Source of the DNA: Dehalococcoidales bacterium
GTDB taxonomy: Bacteria; Chloroflexota; Dehalococcoidia; Dehalococcoidales; RBG-16-60-22
Assembly: GCA_016783105.1 (NCBI GenBank)
Contig: JADHXF010000030.1
Coordinates: 1 to 18,546, forward strand
DNA: 18,546 nt
Direction: 5' to 3'
Shown here: piece after piece, positions 7,737 to 14,594 of the stretch
Layout of the letters: every line of letters begins with the position of its first letter
Position numbering within the stretch: position 1 is the first letter of the stretch
Position numbers and translations under genes: made by a program
The notes under the pieces: model-generated
The model's database searches: none
What the model was told of the DNA's origin: nothing
What the model saw: the letters and a program-made list of their open reading frames with translations, nothing else

Positions 7737-7922
7737 TTATTTCTTATCCAGTACGGCTTTTAGGGGTTTATCTATAATACAATAAGCATTATCTCTTAAC
7801 GTTGTGAATTGCCCTTTGTGGCCGTGGGTGCGTTTCATAACAATGACTTTATCAATCCGGCGTGCTTCCACAGCTATTCTATCGCCACGCAAGGCGTCAC
7901 CTAAATTACGATACTCTGGCAT
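7737..7922 (-). CDS. Small hypothetical protein overlapping the winged-helix gene
   Basis: The product has 61 aa and is basic, with no recognised motif. Its ATG lies inside the end of the upstream winged-helix gene (17-nt overlap, different frame), the arrangement expected for translational coupling. The site before the ATG (GGTAGAAGTAG) is a weak ribosome-binding site. It is AT-rich like its partner and unlike neighbouring mutS. It could be the second member of a two-gene regulatory or toxin-antitoxin-like unit, or the frameshifted C-terminal part of what was once one longer protein. Neither is demonstrated. Confidence 0.45.
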   Translation of the reverse strand: MPEYRNLGDALRGDRIAVEARRIDKVIVMKRTHGHKGQFTTLRDNAYCIIDKPLKAVLDKK

Positions 7923-8265
7923 CTACTTCTACCAAACCGCTTTCTTGTAACTCGTTGCAAATTTCAACAACCAGTTCTAAATCAAGTTTGAGTTCTCTCG
8001 CTATATCAGAGTAATAGAGCGTCCGCCCACTTTTAAAAAGCTGTCGTATCTCTTGTTTCGCTTCTTCCCTTGTTATTTCCCTAATCACAATTGCCTCCTC
8101 CCCGGAAATACTGCTCTCAAGTTCTAGCAACCTCTGTTTAGTCAGCTTCAACTCCTCCTGAAGTGCCAGATGCTTCATTATAAACCATGTAGGCAATGGA
8201 CTTATATGTGGAAGTGTCGGGAATCTGTTAGCTAGTTCCTGTTTATTATTCAGGAGTTTAGACAT
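7906..8265 (-). CDS. Winged helix-turn-helix protein with N-terminal coiled coil, hypothetical
   Basis: The product has 119 aa. A short N-terminal region is followed by a Leu/Lys/Glu heptad-like helix (about 31-55) and a compact C-terminal domain (65-116). The latter reads as a winged helix: a helix with EEAKQEIRQLF, then YYSDIARELKLDLELVVEICNEL (positions 84-106) as the helix-turn-helix, then a short strand SGLVEVD. It is probably a DNA-binding regulator; its targets are unknown and self-regulation is possible. An upstream TTG start (8325) is rejected because that TTG is the first part of a perfect TTGACA -35 box; the ATG at 8265 has a G-rich site (GGGGG, 8 nt upstream) and a plausible leader. 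It is AT-rich compared with its neighbours. Confidence 0.7.
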   Translation of the reverse strand: MSKLLNNKQELANRFPTLPHISPLPTWFIMKHLALQEELKLTKQRLLELESSISGEEAIVIREITREEAKQEIRQLFKSGRTLYYSDIARELKLDLELVVEICNELQESGLVEVDARVS

Positions 8266-8296
8266 ACCTAAATCCCCCAACGCCGCAGCTAGCCAC

Positions 8297-8325
8297 ATTT
8301 TGTTACACTTCGTGATATTTGTCAA
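8297..8325 (-). promoter_or_regulatory. Promoter of the winged-helix gene pair
   Basis: On the reverse strand, a perfect -35 TTGACA (8325-8320), a 17-nt spacer and a -10 CAAAAT (8302-8297, 4 of 6 matches). The expected start near 8290 gives a leader of about 25 nt before the ATG at 8265, which rules out starts further upstream. Confidence 0.6.
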
Positions 8326-8336
8326 GAGAAGCTTAT

Positions 8337-8376
8337 CGTAAAAACAAAATCCCCCTCTCCTTTCAAGGAGAGGGGG
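8337..8376 (-). terminator. Terminator of the FAH/PK-C/PPC operon (REP-like palindrome)
   Basis: A perfect 10-bp GC-rich stem (ccccctctcc at 8351-8360, ggagaggggg at 8367-8376) has a 6-nt loop. On the reverse strand it is followed by ATTTTGTTTTT, a good U-tract. It lies just downstream of the PPC gene and upstream of the winged-helix promoter. Its stem and ggggATTT tail resemble the palindromes at 1195-1305, so the repeat seems to serve as a terminator here. Confidence 0.8.
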
Positions 8377-8411
8377 ACACAGGAGGTGAGGTCACAAGAT
8401 TAAATGAGTTT

Positions 8412-8912
8412 CTACTGTTTTACCTTGGCGAAGTGGCCCTGCGGTATGCCCACCGGCATGCCGATGTCCTCGTCCATCTGGCGGATGGTCTCCGCGCCAA
8501 CGTTCTCCACGATGTACGCGTCCAGCGTGGCCAGCACCGGATTCTCGCCGGCCACGATGTGCCCTCCGAAGACCTTTCCTTCTTTGTCGCAAAAGGTGCC
8601 GTGCAGGTGCAGCAGCGTCTGGCCATCATCTGACTGGAAGATGATACCGTGCATGCTGATGACCTCAATCGGGCCGGGGAGGGTTGTGGGGTCCGTGTAG
8701 CCGGCACCGAGCTTGGTCTCCGGCTTGGGCGCCAGTATCTGATAGGTCACCTTGCGTATGCTGCCGATGCCAAAGAGCACGGCGCCATACTTGATACCGT
8801 TTTCCTCGCAGACGGCCTTCAGGCCGTTGGTAATGTCGGTGTTTGTCCTGAGCCGTGCCGGAATTAATTTGCCGGCTTTGCCAATAGCGTAATGCGCTCC
8901 AGGTTCTCCCAT
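8412..8912 (-). CDS. PPC/DUF296 domain protein
   Basis: The product has 166 aa. The core matches the PPC (plants and prokaryotes conserved, DUF296) fold: a GIKYGAVLFGIGSIRKVTYQ strand-turn, then LLHLHGTFCDKEGKVFGGHI (about 100-119) with the family's HLHxxFxDxxGxVxGGHL pattern, then a strand, LDAYIVE. Prokaryotic members are trimeric; plant members are fused to AT-hooks and bind DNA, but no AT-hook is seen here. The biochemical role in bacteria is not established. It is the last gene of a three-gene reverse-strand operon. The ribosome-binding site AAGGAGG is 10 nt before the ATG and lies 41 nt after the upstream stop. A terminator follows. Confidence 0.82.
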   Translation of the reverse strand: MGEPGAHYAIGKAGKLIPARLRTNTDITNGLKAVCEENGIKYGAVLFGIGSIRKVTYQILAPKPETKLGAGYTDPTTLPGPIEVISMHGIIFQSDDGQTLLHLHGTFCDKEGKVFGGHIVAGENPVLATLDAYIVENVGAETIRQMDEDIGMPVGIPQGHFAKVKQ

Positions 8913-8929
8913 ATGCTTTCAGCCTCCTT

Positions 8930-8947
8930 ATATTAATGATATTAATG
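8930..8947. repeat. 9-nt tandem direct repeat
   Basis: ATATTAATG occurs twice back to back (8930-8938, 8939-8947) in the short gap between the PK-C-like and PPC genes. Read on the reverse strand it gives two TAATAT -10-like words before the PPC ribosome-binding site, but I see no matching -35. It may be an internal promoter or simply low-complexity sequence. Confidence 0.35.
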
Positions 8948-8952
8948 AAGCC

Positions 8953-9516
8953 CTATAAATGTGGTTTGCAGAGTATCTCGTGGACTTTGACGTCAAAGAA
9001 GTTCTGCGAGTTTGCCGGCGTGAGCACCACGGCGGTATCGGAGCCGCGGCCGGTGCCGCCAATGGCGATGACCGGCTCATCGGTGCGCACCAGGCCGGCA
9101 TCCGCGGCCATAACCGATATCTCGATGACCACCTTCATGGCCTCGCCGAAGACCTTGAGCGTGCTGGCAAAAAGGTCGCCGATGACGTAGGTGTTGAACT
9201 TGTTGCGGATGGCGCGACTGATGCCGGCAAAAAGATGGGTACCGGTGAAGATGATGCCGCCCTTGCTCTCCACCATCTGGCGGTTCTCTTCGGTAAACGA
9301 GTTGGCGTTTGGTTCACGAAAGCCCTCGCTGTGGGTCACGATGACAACCCTGAGACCCTTCAATGCTTCCACTGCCTGTACGGCGGTATCGCCCTGCGTC
9401 GATGCCACCACCACCGTTTTGATACCGAGTTCCCTGGCCCTCTGCCCGGCAATGCGAAACACCTCGCTCGTATTCTCTCGGCCGGGCCGCTCAAAGTAAA
9501 CGGTCTTTGATTCCAT
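8953..9516 (-). CDS. Standalone pyruvate kinase C-terminal (alpha/beta) domain-like protein
   Basis: The product has 187 aa. It resembles the C-terminal alpha/beta domain of pyruvate kinase without the catalytic barrel: a start of the MESKTVYFERPG type, an ELGIKTVVVASTQGDTAVQA Rossmann-like strand-turn-helix (residues about 30-49), and a conserved end with AADAGLV, DEPVIAIGGTGRGSDTAVVL and VHEILCKP. Free-standing proteins of this type occur in archaea and Chloroflexota; their role is unknown, and catalysis as a pyruvate kinase is excluded because the barrel is missing. A TTG start at 9564 inside the upstream gene is possible, but the ATG at 9516 gives the expected family N-terminus. There is no obvious ribosome-binding site; the start is 10 nt after the stop of the FAH gene, so translation probably relies on coupling. 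Confidence 0.75.
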   Translation of the reverse strand: MESKTVYFERPGRENTSEVFRIAGQRARELGIKTVVVASTQGDTAVQAVEALKGLRVVIVTHSEGFREPNANSFTEENRQMVESKGGIIFTGTHLFAGISRAIRNKFNTYVIGDLFASTLKVFGEAMKVVIEISVMAADAGLVRTDEPVIAIGGTGRGSDTAVVLTPANSQNFFDVKVHEILCKPHL

Positions 9517-9526
9517 TTTTATTTTA

Positions 9527-10276
9527 TCAGGCGACGGTGTTGCGCAGCGTGCCGACGCCTTCAATCTTTATCTCAAAGGTATCGCCCGACTTCATCGGGC
9601 CTATGCCGGCCGGTGTCCCGGTGGCGATAATGTCGCCCGGGTAGAGGGTGATAAATTCCGTGATATAGCTTATCAGGGCGGGAACACCAAAGACGAGGTC
9701 GTTCGTGTTCACCTTCTGCTTGAGTTCGCCGTTGTGGTACCCTTCCAGCAACGCATTGCCCGGGTCGATGTCGGTCTCAATGCAGGGGCCGATTGGCGAG
9801 AATGTGTCCGAGCCTTTGGCCCTTGACCACTGCGAGTCCTTGGCCTGCCAGTCGCGGGCGGTGACGTCGTTGAAGCAGGTGTAGCCCAGTACGTACTTCA
9901 GGGCGTCCTTTTCGCTCACCTTCTTTGCCTGGGCTTTTATGACCACGCCAAACTCTGTCTCCCAGTCAAGTCGGTCGCACCCGGGATTCTGTATCTTGTC
10001 CTCAGGGCCGATGACCGAGCTTGAAGGTTTGTAGAACATCATCGGCTCCTTGGGGGCGGGATTGTTGGTCTCCTTGCAATGGCTGTAGTAGTTGAGGCCG
10101 ATGGCCACGACCTTGGTCGGTTCGCATGGTGCCATGAGCTTGACCTCGCTGAGCTTGTGGAACTGGTTGAGCTTTTTGATTTCGGGATAAGGTTTGCCGT
10201 CGATAGCCTCGATACGCTCACCATCCAGGATACCGTACTCAGTTTTGCTGCCGATACTGTATCTTACAATTTTCAT
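9527..10276 (-). CDS. Fumarylacetoacetate hydrolase family protein
   Basis: The product has 249 aa, of the single-domain FAH type. Visible are GLNYYSHCKE (60-69), the metal site Glu106 and Glu108 in WETEFGVVIKA, Asp137 in FNDVTARDWQ, the SDTFSPIGP stretch (156-164) and the C-terminal PGDIIATGTPAGIG. These are the usual Mg2+/Mn2+ ligands and fold markers. Family members hydrolyse or decarboxylate C-C bonds in acylpyruvates, oxaloacetate or open-ring catechol products; the substrate cannot be read here. It is the first gene of the operon, with a promoter so close to the ATG that the transcript should be nearly leaderless, and no Shine-Dalgarno sequence is present. It is divergent from argJ. Confidence 0.9.
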   Translation of the reverse strand: MKIVRYSIGSKTEYGILDGERIEAIDGKPYPEIKKLNQFHKLSEVKLMAPCEPTKVVAIGLNYYSHCKETNNPAPKEPMMFYKPSSSVIGPEDKIQNPGCDRLDWETEFGVVIKAQAKKVSEKDALKYVLGYTCFNDVTARDWQAKDSQWSRAKGSDTFSPIGPCIETDIDPGNALLEGYHNGELKQKVNTNDLVFGVPALISYITEFITLYPGDIIATGTPAGIGPMKSGDTFEIKIEGVGTLRNTVA

Positions 10277-10285
10277 AGTGGCATA

Positions 10286-10314
10286 AGTTTATCATTACCG
10301 CTTTTGAATGTCAA
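10286..10314 (-). promoter_or_regulatory. Promoter of the FAH operon, near-leaderless
   Basis: On the reverse strand, a perfect TTGACA (10314-10309), a 17-nt spacer that ends in TGA, and a -10 TAAACT (10291-10286), i.e. an extended -10. The -10 ends 9 nt before the ATG at 10276, so transcription should start about 3 nt before the start codon. Confidence 0.7.
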
Positions 10315-10336
10315 ATAAAACCCCGGTAAGACTTCG

Positions 10337-10365
10337 TTGCTTTGGCAAATTCAGTGTGATATAGT
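10337..10365 (+). promoter_or_regulatory. Promoter of argJ, near-leaderless
   Basis: TTGCTT (10337-10342), a 17-nt spacer and TATAGT (10360-10365) preceded by TGA, an extended -10 pattern. The -10 ends 9 nt before the argJ ATG at 10375. There is no Shine-Dalgarno sequence. I see no clear ArgR-type operator. Confidence 0.65.
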
Positions 10366-10374
10366 TTTTGTAAT

Positions 10375-11580
10375 ATGAATGCCGGATTTGAGTTCATTCC
10401 ATCAGGTACGGTTGCTTCCCCGAATGGTTTCACCGCCGGGGCGACGTCTGCTGGCATCAAGAAAGAGAAAATTCTGGACCTGGCGATACTTGCCTCGGAA
10501 GTGCCCTGCGCCGCCGCCGGTCTGTTTACCCGCAACCGGATTAAAGCGGCACCGGTGGTGCTGTGCCAGCAGCGCCTCTCAGGCAGGAAGGCAACCGGGG
10601 TGGTGGTCAACAGCGGCTGTGCCAATGCCTGCACCGGAGAGCAGGGGCTGGCGGATGCGGAGGAAATGGCCGCACTGGCTGCGACGGTAGTCGGCACTGC
10701 GGCCGGGCAGGTTCTGGTGGCTAGTACCGGGGTCATCGGGCAGATGATGCCCATGGAGCGACTTCGCGCCGGCATGAAACAGATTACGCTCTCTCGCGAC
10801 GGCGGGCATGAGCTGGCCAGGGCCATTATGACCACGGACACGGTGCCCAAGGAGGTGGCGGTAAGGGTAAATGAGGGTGGCTATATTATAGGTGGCGCGG
10901 CCAAAGGCGCCGGCATGCTTCATCCTGACCTAGCCACGTTTCTCTGCTTCCTCACCACCGATGCCCGGGTTGATGCCGGCTTTCTCCAGTCCGCCCTGCA
11001 ACAGGCGGCGGACGTTTCCTTCAACATGGTCTCCATTGACGGCGATACCAGCACCAACGATACATTGCTGCTGCTGGCGAACGGGTTGGCCGGAAACGAG
11101 GTTATTTCAGCAGGCACCGGGCAGGCTCAGGTGTTTCAGCAGGCGCTTGAGGGTCTCTGTATCCATCTGGCCAGGGCAGTTGCCCGCGATGGCGAAGGGG
11201 CCACCAAGATGTTTGAGGTAGCGGTTCAGGGTGCACCGGACAGGGCGGCGGCGCGGCAGGTCGCCCGAACCGTGGTCAGCTCGCCACTGGTGAAAGCCGC
11301 CATCTACGGCAACGACCCGAACTGGGGCCGGCTTCTGGCGGCGGCGGGGAGGAGTGGCGTAGAGATAGTGGAGTCCAAGATTGACCTTTACCTGAGTGAT
11401 ATCTGTCTTTTGAAAGCGGGCAGGCCACAGCCGTTTGACCGTGCCGAGGCGGTAAAGCACATAGACCGGCCTGAGGTAACCTTTATATTGAACCTGAACC
11501 TGGGGGACGGCAGCGCGGTTGCCTGGGGCTGCGACCTGACCGAGGACTACGCAGAAATCAATAGCCACTATACAACTTGA
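10375..11580 (+). CDS. argJ: Glutamate N-acetyltransferase / amino-acid acetyltransferase (ornithine acetyltransferase) ArgJ
   Basis: The product has 401 aa, the normal length. ArgJ moves the acetyl group from N-acetylornithine to glutamate; bifunctional forms also use acetyl-CoA. The precursor cuts itself at a KGAGMLHPDLA|T site between Ala187 and Thr188, Thr188 being the nucleophile of the beta chain; the site and the downstream FLCFLTTDA are intact. The oxyanion-hole motif STGVIG has Thr118 and Gly119. No argA is visible here, so a bifunctional enzyme is plausible but cannot be read from the sequence. It heads argJ-argB-argD on the plus strand. argC, usually just upstream, is missing; a reverse-strand operon occupies that place. 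Confidence 0.96.
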   Translation: MNAGFEFIPSGTVASPNGFTAGATSAGIKKEKILDLAILASEVPCAAAGLFTRNRIKAAPVVLCQQRLSGRKATGVVVNSGCANACTGEQGLADAEEMAALAATVVGTAAGQVLVASTGVIGQMMPMERLRAGMKQITLSRDGGHELARAIMTTDTVPKEVAVRVNEGGYIIGGAAKGAGMLHPDLATFLCFLTTDARVDAGFLQSALQQAADVSFNMVSIDGDTSTNDTLLLLANGLAGNEVISAGTGQAQVFQQALEGLCIHLARAVARDGEGATKMFEVAVQGAPDRAAARQVARTVVSSPLVKAAIYGNDPNWGRLLAAAGRSGVEIVESKIDLYLSDICLLKAGRPQPFDRAEAVKHIDRPEVTFILNLNLGDGSAVAWGCDLTEDYAEINSHYTT

Positions 11581-11598
11581 GATACCGGCGATAGTGGG

Positions 11599-12390
11599 AT
11601 GAAACATAAGCAGACTATTGTAGTTAAGATTGGTGGGGTGGCGCTGGGGAGCAATGATACCACCGTTGAGGATGTCGTCCACCTGCAGCAGCAGGGCAAA
11701 CAACTGGTGGTGGTGCACGGTGGCGGCAAACTTATTACCGAGTGGCTGAAGATGCACGGCATTGCCACCCGGTTTGTGGGTGGCCAGCGGGTAACTGACC
11801 GGGATTCGCTGGCGGTGGCGACGGCGGTGCTGGCCGGCCTGGTTAACAAGGAAATCGTGGCGGCGATAAATCAGCTTGGCGGTCGTGCCGTAGGCATCAG
11901 CGGTGCCGATGGCTCACTCGCGCAGTGCCGGATAGAAGACGAAAAGCTCGGCTATGTTGGCAAAATTGTCAGGGTAAACACGGAATTGCTGGACACCCTG
12001 CTGGGGGCGGGTCATGTGCCGGTGATTTCTCCACTGGGCATTTATGCCTTTGACCGGCCCGATGGTGCGCCATATATACTTAACATTAACGGCGATATAT
12101 TTGCCAGCGAAATAGCTGCCGCCATCGGCGCGGAAAACCTCATCTTCCTGACCGATGTACCGGGCATCTGCGACCGGTCAGGCGACCTGCTGTCCAGGTT
12201 GTCCGCCGGAGAAGCTGAAGAACTGGTCGCGTCAGGCATTGCTTCGGGAGGAATGATTCCCAAAATACGAGGTTGTATCAGGGTGGTGGAAATCGCTTCG
12301 GCGACATGTATCATTGACGGCCGGCAGCCTCACACTCTGCGACAGCAGATTGAAGGGCGTGGTGGTGGCACCACGATTTACAAAGATTAA
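11599..12390 (+). CDS. argB: Acetylglutamate kinase
   Basis: The product has 263 aa, of the amino-acid kinase family. It phosphorylates N-acetylglutamate with ATP, the second step of ornithine synthesis. The N-terminal VVKIGGVALG has Lys10, followed by the HGGGK glycine loop (40-44), the NINGD segment for substrate binding and GGMIPK (217-222, Lys222). There is no N-terminal extension of the type seen in arginine-inhibited enzymes, so feedback inhibition is less likely; this is inference. It starts 18 nt after the argJ stop. The sequence before the ATG (gatagtggg) is a weak ribosome-binding site, consistent with coupling to argJ. Confidence 0.95.
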   Translation: MKHKQTIVVKIGGVALGSNDTTVEDVVHLQQQGKQLVVVHGGGKLITEWLKMHGIATRFVGGQRVTDRDSLAVATAVLAGLVNKEIVAAINQLGGRAVGISGADGSLAQCRIEDEKLGYVGKIVRVNTELLDTLLGAGHVPVISPLGIYAFDRPDGAPYILNINGDIFASEIAAAIGAENLIFLTDVPGICDRSGDLLSRLSAGEAEELVASGIASGGMIPKIRGCIRVVEIASATCIIDGRQPHTLRQQIEGRGGGTTIYKD

Positions 12391-12428
12391 ACAAACGCAG
12401 AATTACGTTAGCAAATGGGGGTGATACC

Positions 12429-13610
12429 GTGAGCAAATGGCAGGAACTGGAAAGCAAATATTTTATGCATACCGTTAACCGGCTGCCGGTAACGCTGGTA
12501 AAAGGTGAGGGGGCAAGGGTGTGGGATGATAACGGTCGTGAGTATCTCGACTTTGTTGCCGGATGGGCGGTTAATAGCCTGGGTCACTGTCACCCCGTGG
12601 TATCCAAGGCGCTGGCGGAACAGGCGCACACCCTCATTCAGGTTTCAAACCAGTTCTATACTATCCCGCAGCTGCAGCTGGCCGAGATTCTGGTGCAGCA
12701 CAGCTGCTTGGACAAGGTCTTTATCAGCAACAGCGGTGCGGAGGCAAATGAAGGTGCGGTCAAGCTGGCACGGCGCTACGGCAAACACCATCGGAACGGC
12801 GCCTATGAGGTTATCAGCGCCAACGGCTCCTTCCACGGTCGCACCCTGAGCATGGTGGCGGCTTCCGGGCAGGCAAAGCACCAGGAGCCCTATCTCCCCC
12901 TCCCCGCCGGGTTTGTCAACGTGGCGTACAATAATATTGAAGCGATTAAGGCAGCAACCACCGATAAGACCTGCGCCGTCATTCTGGAGCCATTGCAGGG
13001 TGAGGGCGGGGTCAACGTGCCCGACGATAATTACCTGAAAACGGTGCGGGAATGGTGCAATCAGAAAGGGATTCTGCTTATCCTTGATGAAATTCAGACC
13101 GGCATCGGCCGTCTGGGAACTCTCTTTGGTTATGAGCTGTACGGAGTTGAGCCTGATGTTATGACACTGGCCAAGGGGCTGGGAGGCGGGGTGCCTATCG
13201 GGGCAATTATGGTCAAGGACAGCGCTAACGTGTTTGTTCCCGGGGAACATGGCTCGACCTTCGGGGGGAATCCTCTCGTCTGTGCCGCGGCCTACGCCAC
13301 GCTCAAATACATCGTTGAAAACAACGTTGCCGATAACGCCAGAACAGTTGGACAGTATTTCGCGGGCCGACTGGAGGAACTGAAAACTAAATACAGTTTT
13401 GTCACTGAGGTAAGAGGGCGCGGGTTGCTCCTGGCGATAGAGTTCGACCGTGAGGTTGCCGCTGATGTGTTGGAGGCCTGCCTGAAAAACGGTCTCCTGG
13501 TCAACAGGTTGAAGCCCAGTGCCCTGCGTTTTATGCCGCCCCTCATTATTGGCCGTGGCGAGGTGGATGAGGCGGTAAATATCCTGGACAGAGCTCTGGC
13601 GGCGGCATAA
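12429..13610 (+). CDS. argD: Acetylornithine aminotransferase
   Basis: The product has 393 aa, a class III PLP aminotransferase. It converts N-acetylglutamate semialdehyde to N-acetylornithine using glutamate. Visible are SNSGAEANEGAVKLARR (cofactor phosphate contact), the LDEIQTGIGRLG stretch with the PLP-pyridine Asp, the Schiff-base Lys249 in LAKGLGGGVPIGA, and the STFGGNPL motif. It starts with GTG at 12429, with a G-run (about 12416-12421) 7-8 nt upstream as ribosome-binding site, 38 nt after argB. Family members may also act in lysine synthesis as succinyldiaminopimelate aminotransferase; the neighbours argue for arginine. Confidence 0.95.
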   Translation: MSKWQELESKYFMHTVNRLPVTLVKGEGARVWDDNGREYLDFVAGWAVNSLGHCHPVVSKALAEQAHTLIQVSNQFYTIPQLQLAEILVQHSCLDKVFISNSGAEANEGAVKLARRYGKHHRNGAYEVISANGSFHGRTLSMVAASGQAKHQEPYLPLPAGFVNVAYNNIEAIKAATTDKTCAVILEPLQGEGGVNVPDDNYLKTVREWCNQKGILLILDEIQTGIGRLGTLFGYELYGVEPDVMTLAKGLGGGVPIGAIMVKDSANVFVPGEHGSTFGGNPLVCAAAYATLKYIVENNVADNARTVGQYFAGRLEELKTKYSFVTEVRGRGLLLAIEFDREVAADVLEACLKNGLLVNRLKPSALRFMPPLIIGRGEVDEAVNILDRALAAA

Positions 13611-13637
13611 CGGGGTATTCCCGAAAAAGAAAAATTA

Positions 13638-13646
13638 TGCGATAAT
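13638..13646 (+). promoter_or_regulatory. Extended -10 promoter of the hydrolase gene (leaderless)
   Basis: TGC-GATAAT at 13638-13646 matches an extended -10. It ends 7 nt before the ATG at 13654, placing the transcription start at or next to the A of the start codon. The -35 position (TTCCCG, 13618-13623) is weak, as allowed for extended -10 promoters. No Shine-Dalgarno sequence is present. Confidence 0.55.
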
Positions 13647-13653
13647 AGTTGAA

Positions 13654-14571
13654 ATGAAGTTAAACTTTCGCAAGCTCGGCATCTTTGTAGCCCTGACCAT
13701 GGTGCTGGTGCTTGGCGTGCTCCTTCTCGCTTTTTCCTATATTGACATCGGCCTTACTGGTCTGGCTAATGGGGAAGCAAAGCCCGCAGTGACAACTGAC
13801 TTATCGGAGATACCGGAGTCAGTAGCGGAAGATGCATCAGCCATGGCGATGGAGCTGTACGGCGATTACCATGATAAGTATTATGAATTCGTCAACCAGC
13901 TGCTGACTGTTTACGTCGAGGCTAAAGACAGCGATTGCGTCGTTATCTTCAATCCGGGGGGCTGGGGGAACAAAGTGCTGGAAAGTTCCCCGGCATGGTA
14001 TGAAATCTGCCAGGGCATTGAAGCGGAGCTGGACAGGCTGGGATATTCCTCGCTGGTGTTTGACTACCAGCGTACTGACAAAAATATACGCGGTATAAAT
14101 AAGGAGATGGTAGAGTTGTTTTCCGTGTACCCCTCCAAAGCGAAAAGCCTGGCCGGAAGGGTGGAATTCCTCACCAGAAATGTTCCCGACCTTAAGGTCA
14201 TCGTTGCCGGGGAGAGCAACGGCTCCGTCATTTCGGATACGGTGATGGATATGTTACAGGACAATCCCAGAGTCTACAGCATTCAGACCGGGCCTCCGTT
14301 CTGGCACAAGCAGACGACCACGGAGCGGACACTGGTTCTGGAGAGCAATGGCAGGTTGCCTGACTCCTTTAGCCATGGTGATATATTCAAAATGGTTATT
14401 ACCAGTCTGAAAGCGCTTGTCGGCATACCTTTACCGGAGGATGAGGACCCCGGCCGCATTTTCTATTTTTTGCGGGCGCCCGGGCACGACTATTACTGGC
14501 AATACCCCGATGTTAATTTGAAAATCACTGATTTTTTGGAAAAGAACTTCAGCCTCGATAAGCATATCTAA
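13654..14571 (+). CDS. Membrane-anchored or secreted alpha/beta-hydrolase-like protein
   Basis: The product has 305 aa. A hydrophobic N-terminal segment (about 10-30) looks like a signal anchor or uncleaved signal. The rest should be outside the membrane. The core shows alpha/beta-hydrolase features: VIVAGESNGS with a G-x-S-x-G nucleophile elbow (Ser188), preceded by a hydrophobic strand, and a late His278 in APGHDYYW. An acid residue lies between them but I cannot pick it. The substrate is unknown; an esterase, lipase or peptidase are possible. It sits between argD and a truncated argG, starts 43 nt after argD and has its own -10 box, so it may have been inserted in the arginine cluster and need not take part in arginine synthesis. 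Confidence 0.6.
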   Translation: MKLNFRKLGIFVALTMVLVLGVLLLAFSYIDIGLTGLANGEAKPAVTTDLSEIPESVAEDASAMAMELYGDYHDKYYEFVNQLLTVYVEAKDSDCVVIFNPGGWGNKVLESSPAWYEICQGIEAELDRLGYSSLVFDYQRTDKNIRGINKEMVELFSVYPSKAKSLAGRVEFLTRNVPDLKVIVAGESNGSVISDTVMDMLQDNPRVYSIQTGPPFWHKQTTTERTLVLESNGRLPDSFSHGDIFKMVITSLKALVGIPLPEDEDPGRIFYFLRAPGHDYYWQYPDVNLKITDFLEKNFSLDKHI

Positions 14572-14594
14572 AGTAACTATCGGGAGGTTTTTCG

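Noticed and set aside
8266..8325. Upstream TTG start for the winged-helix protein (139 aa form)
   Set aside because: The TTG is the start of a perfect TTGACA -35 box and the extra residues overlap the promoter.
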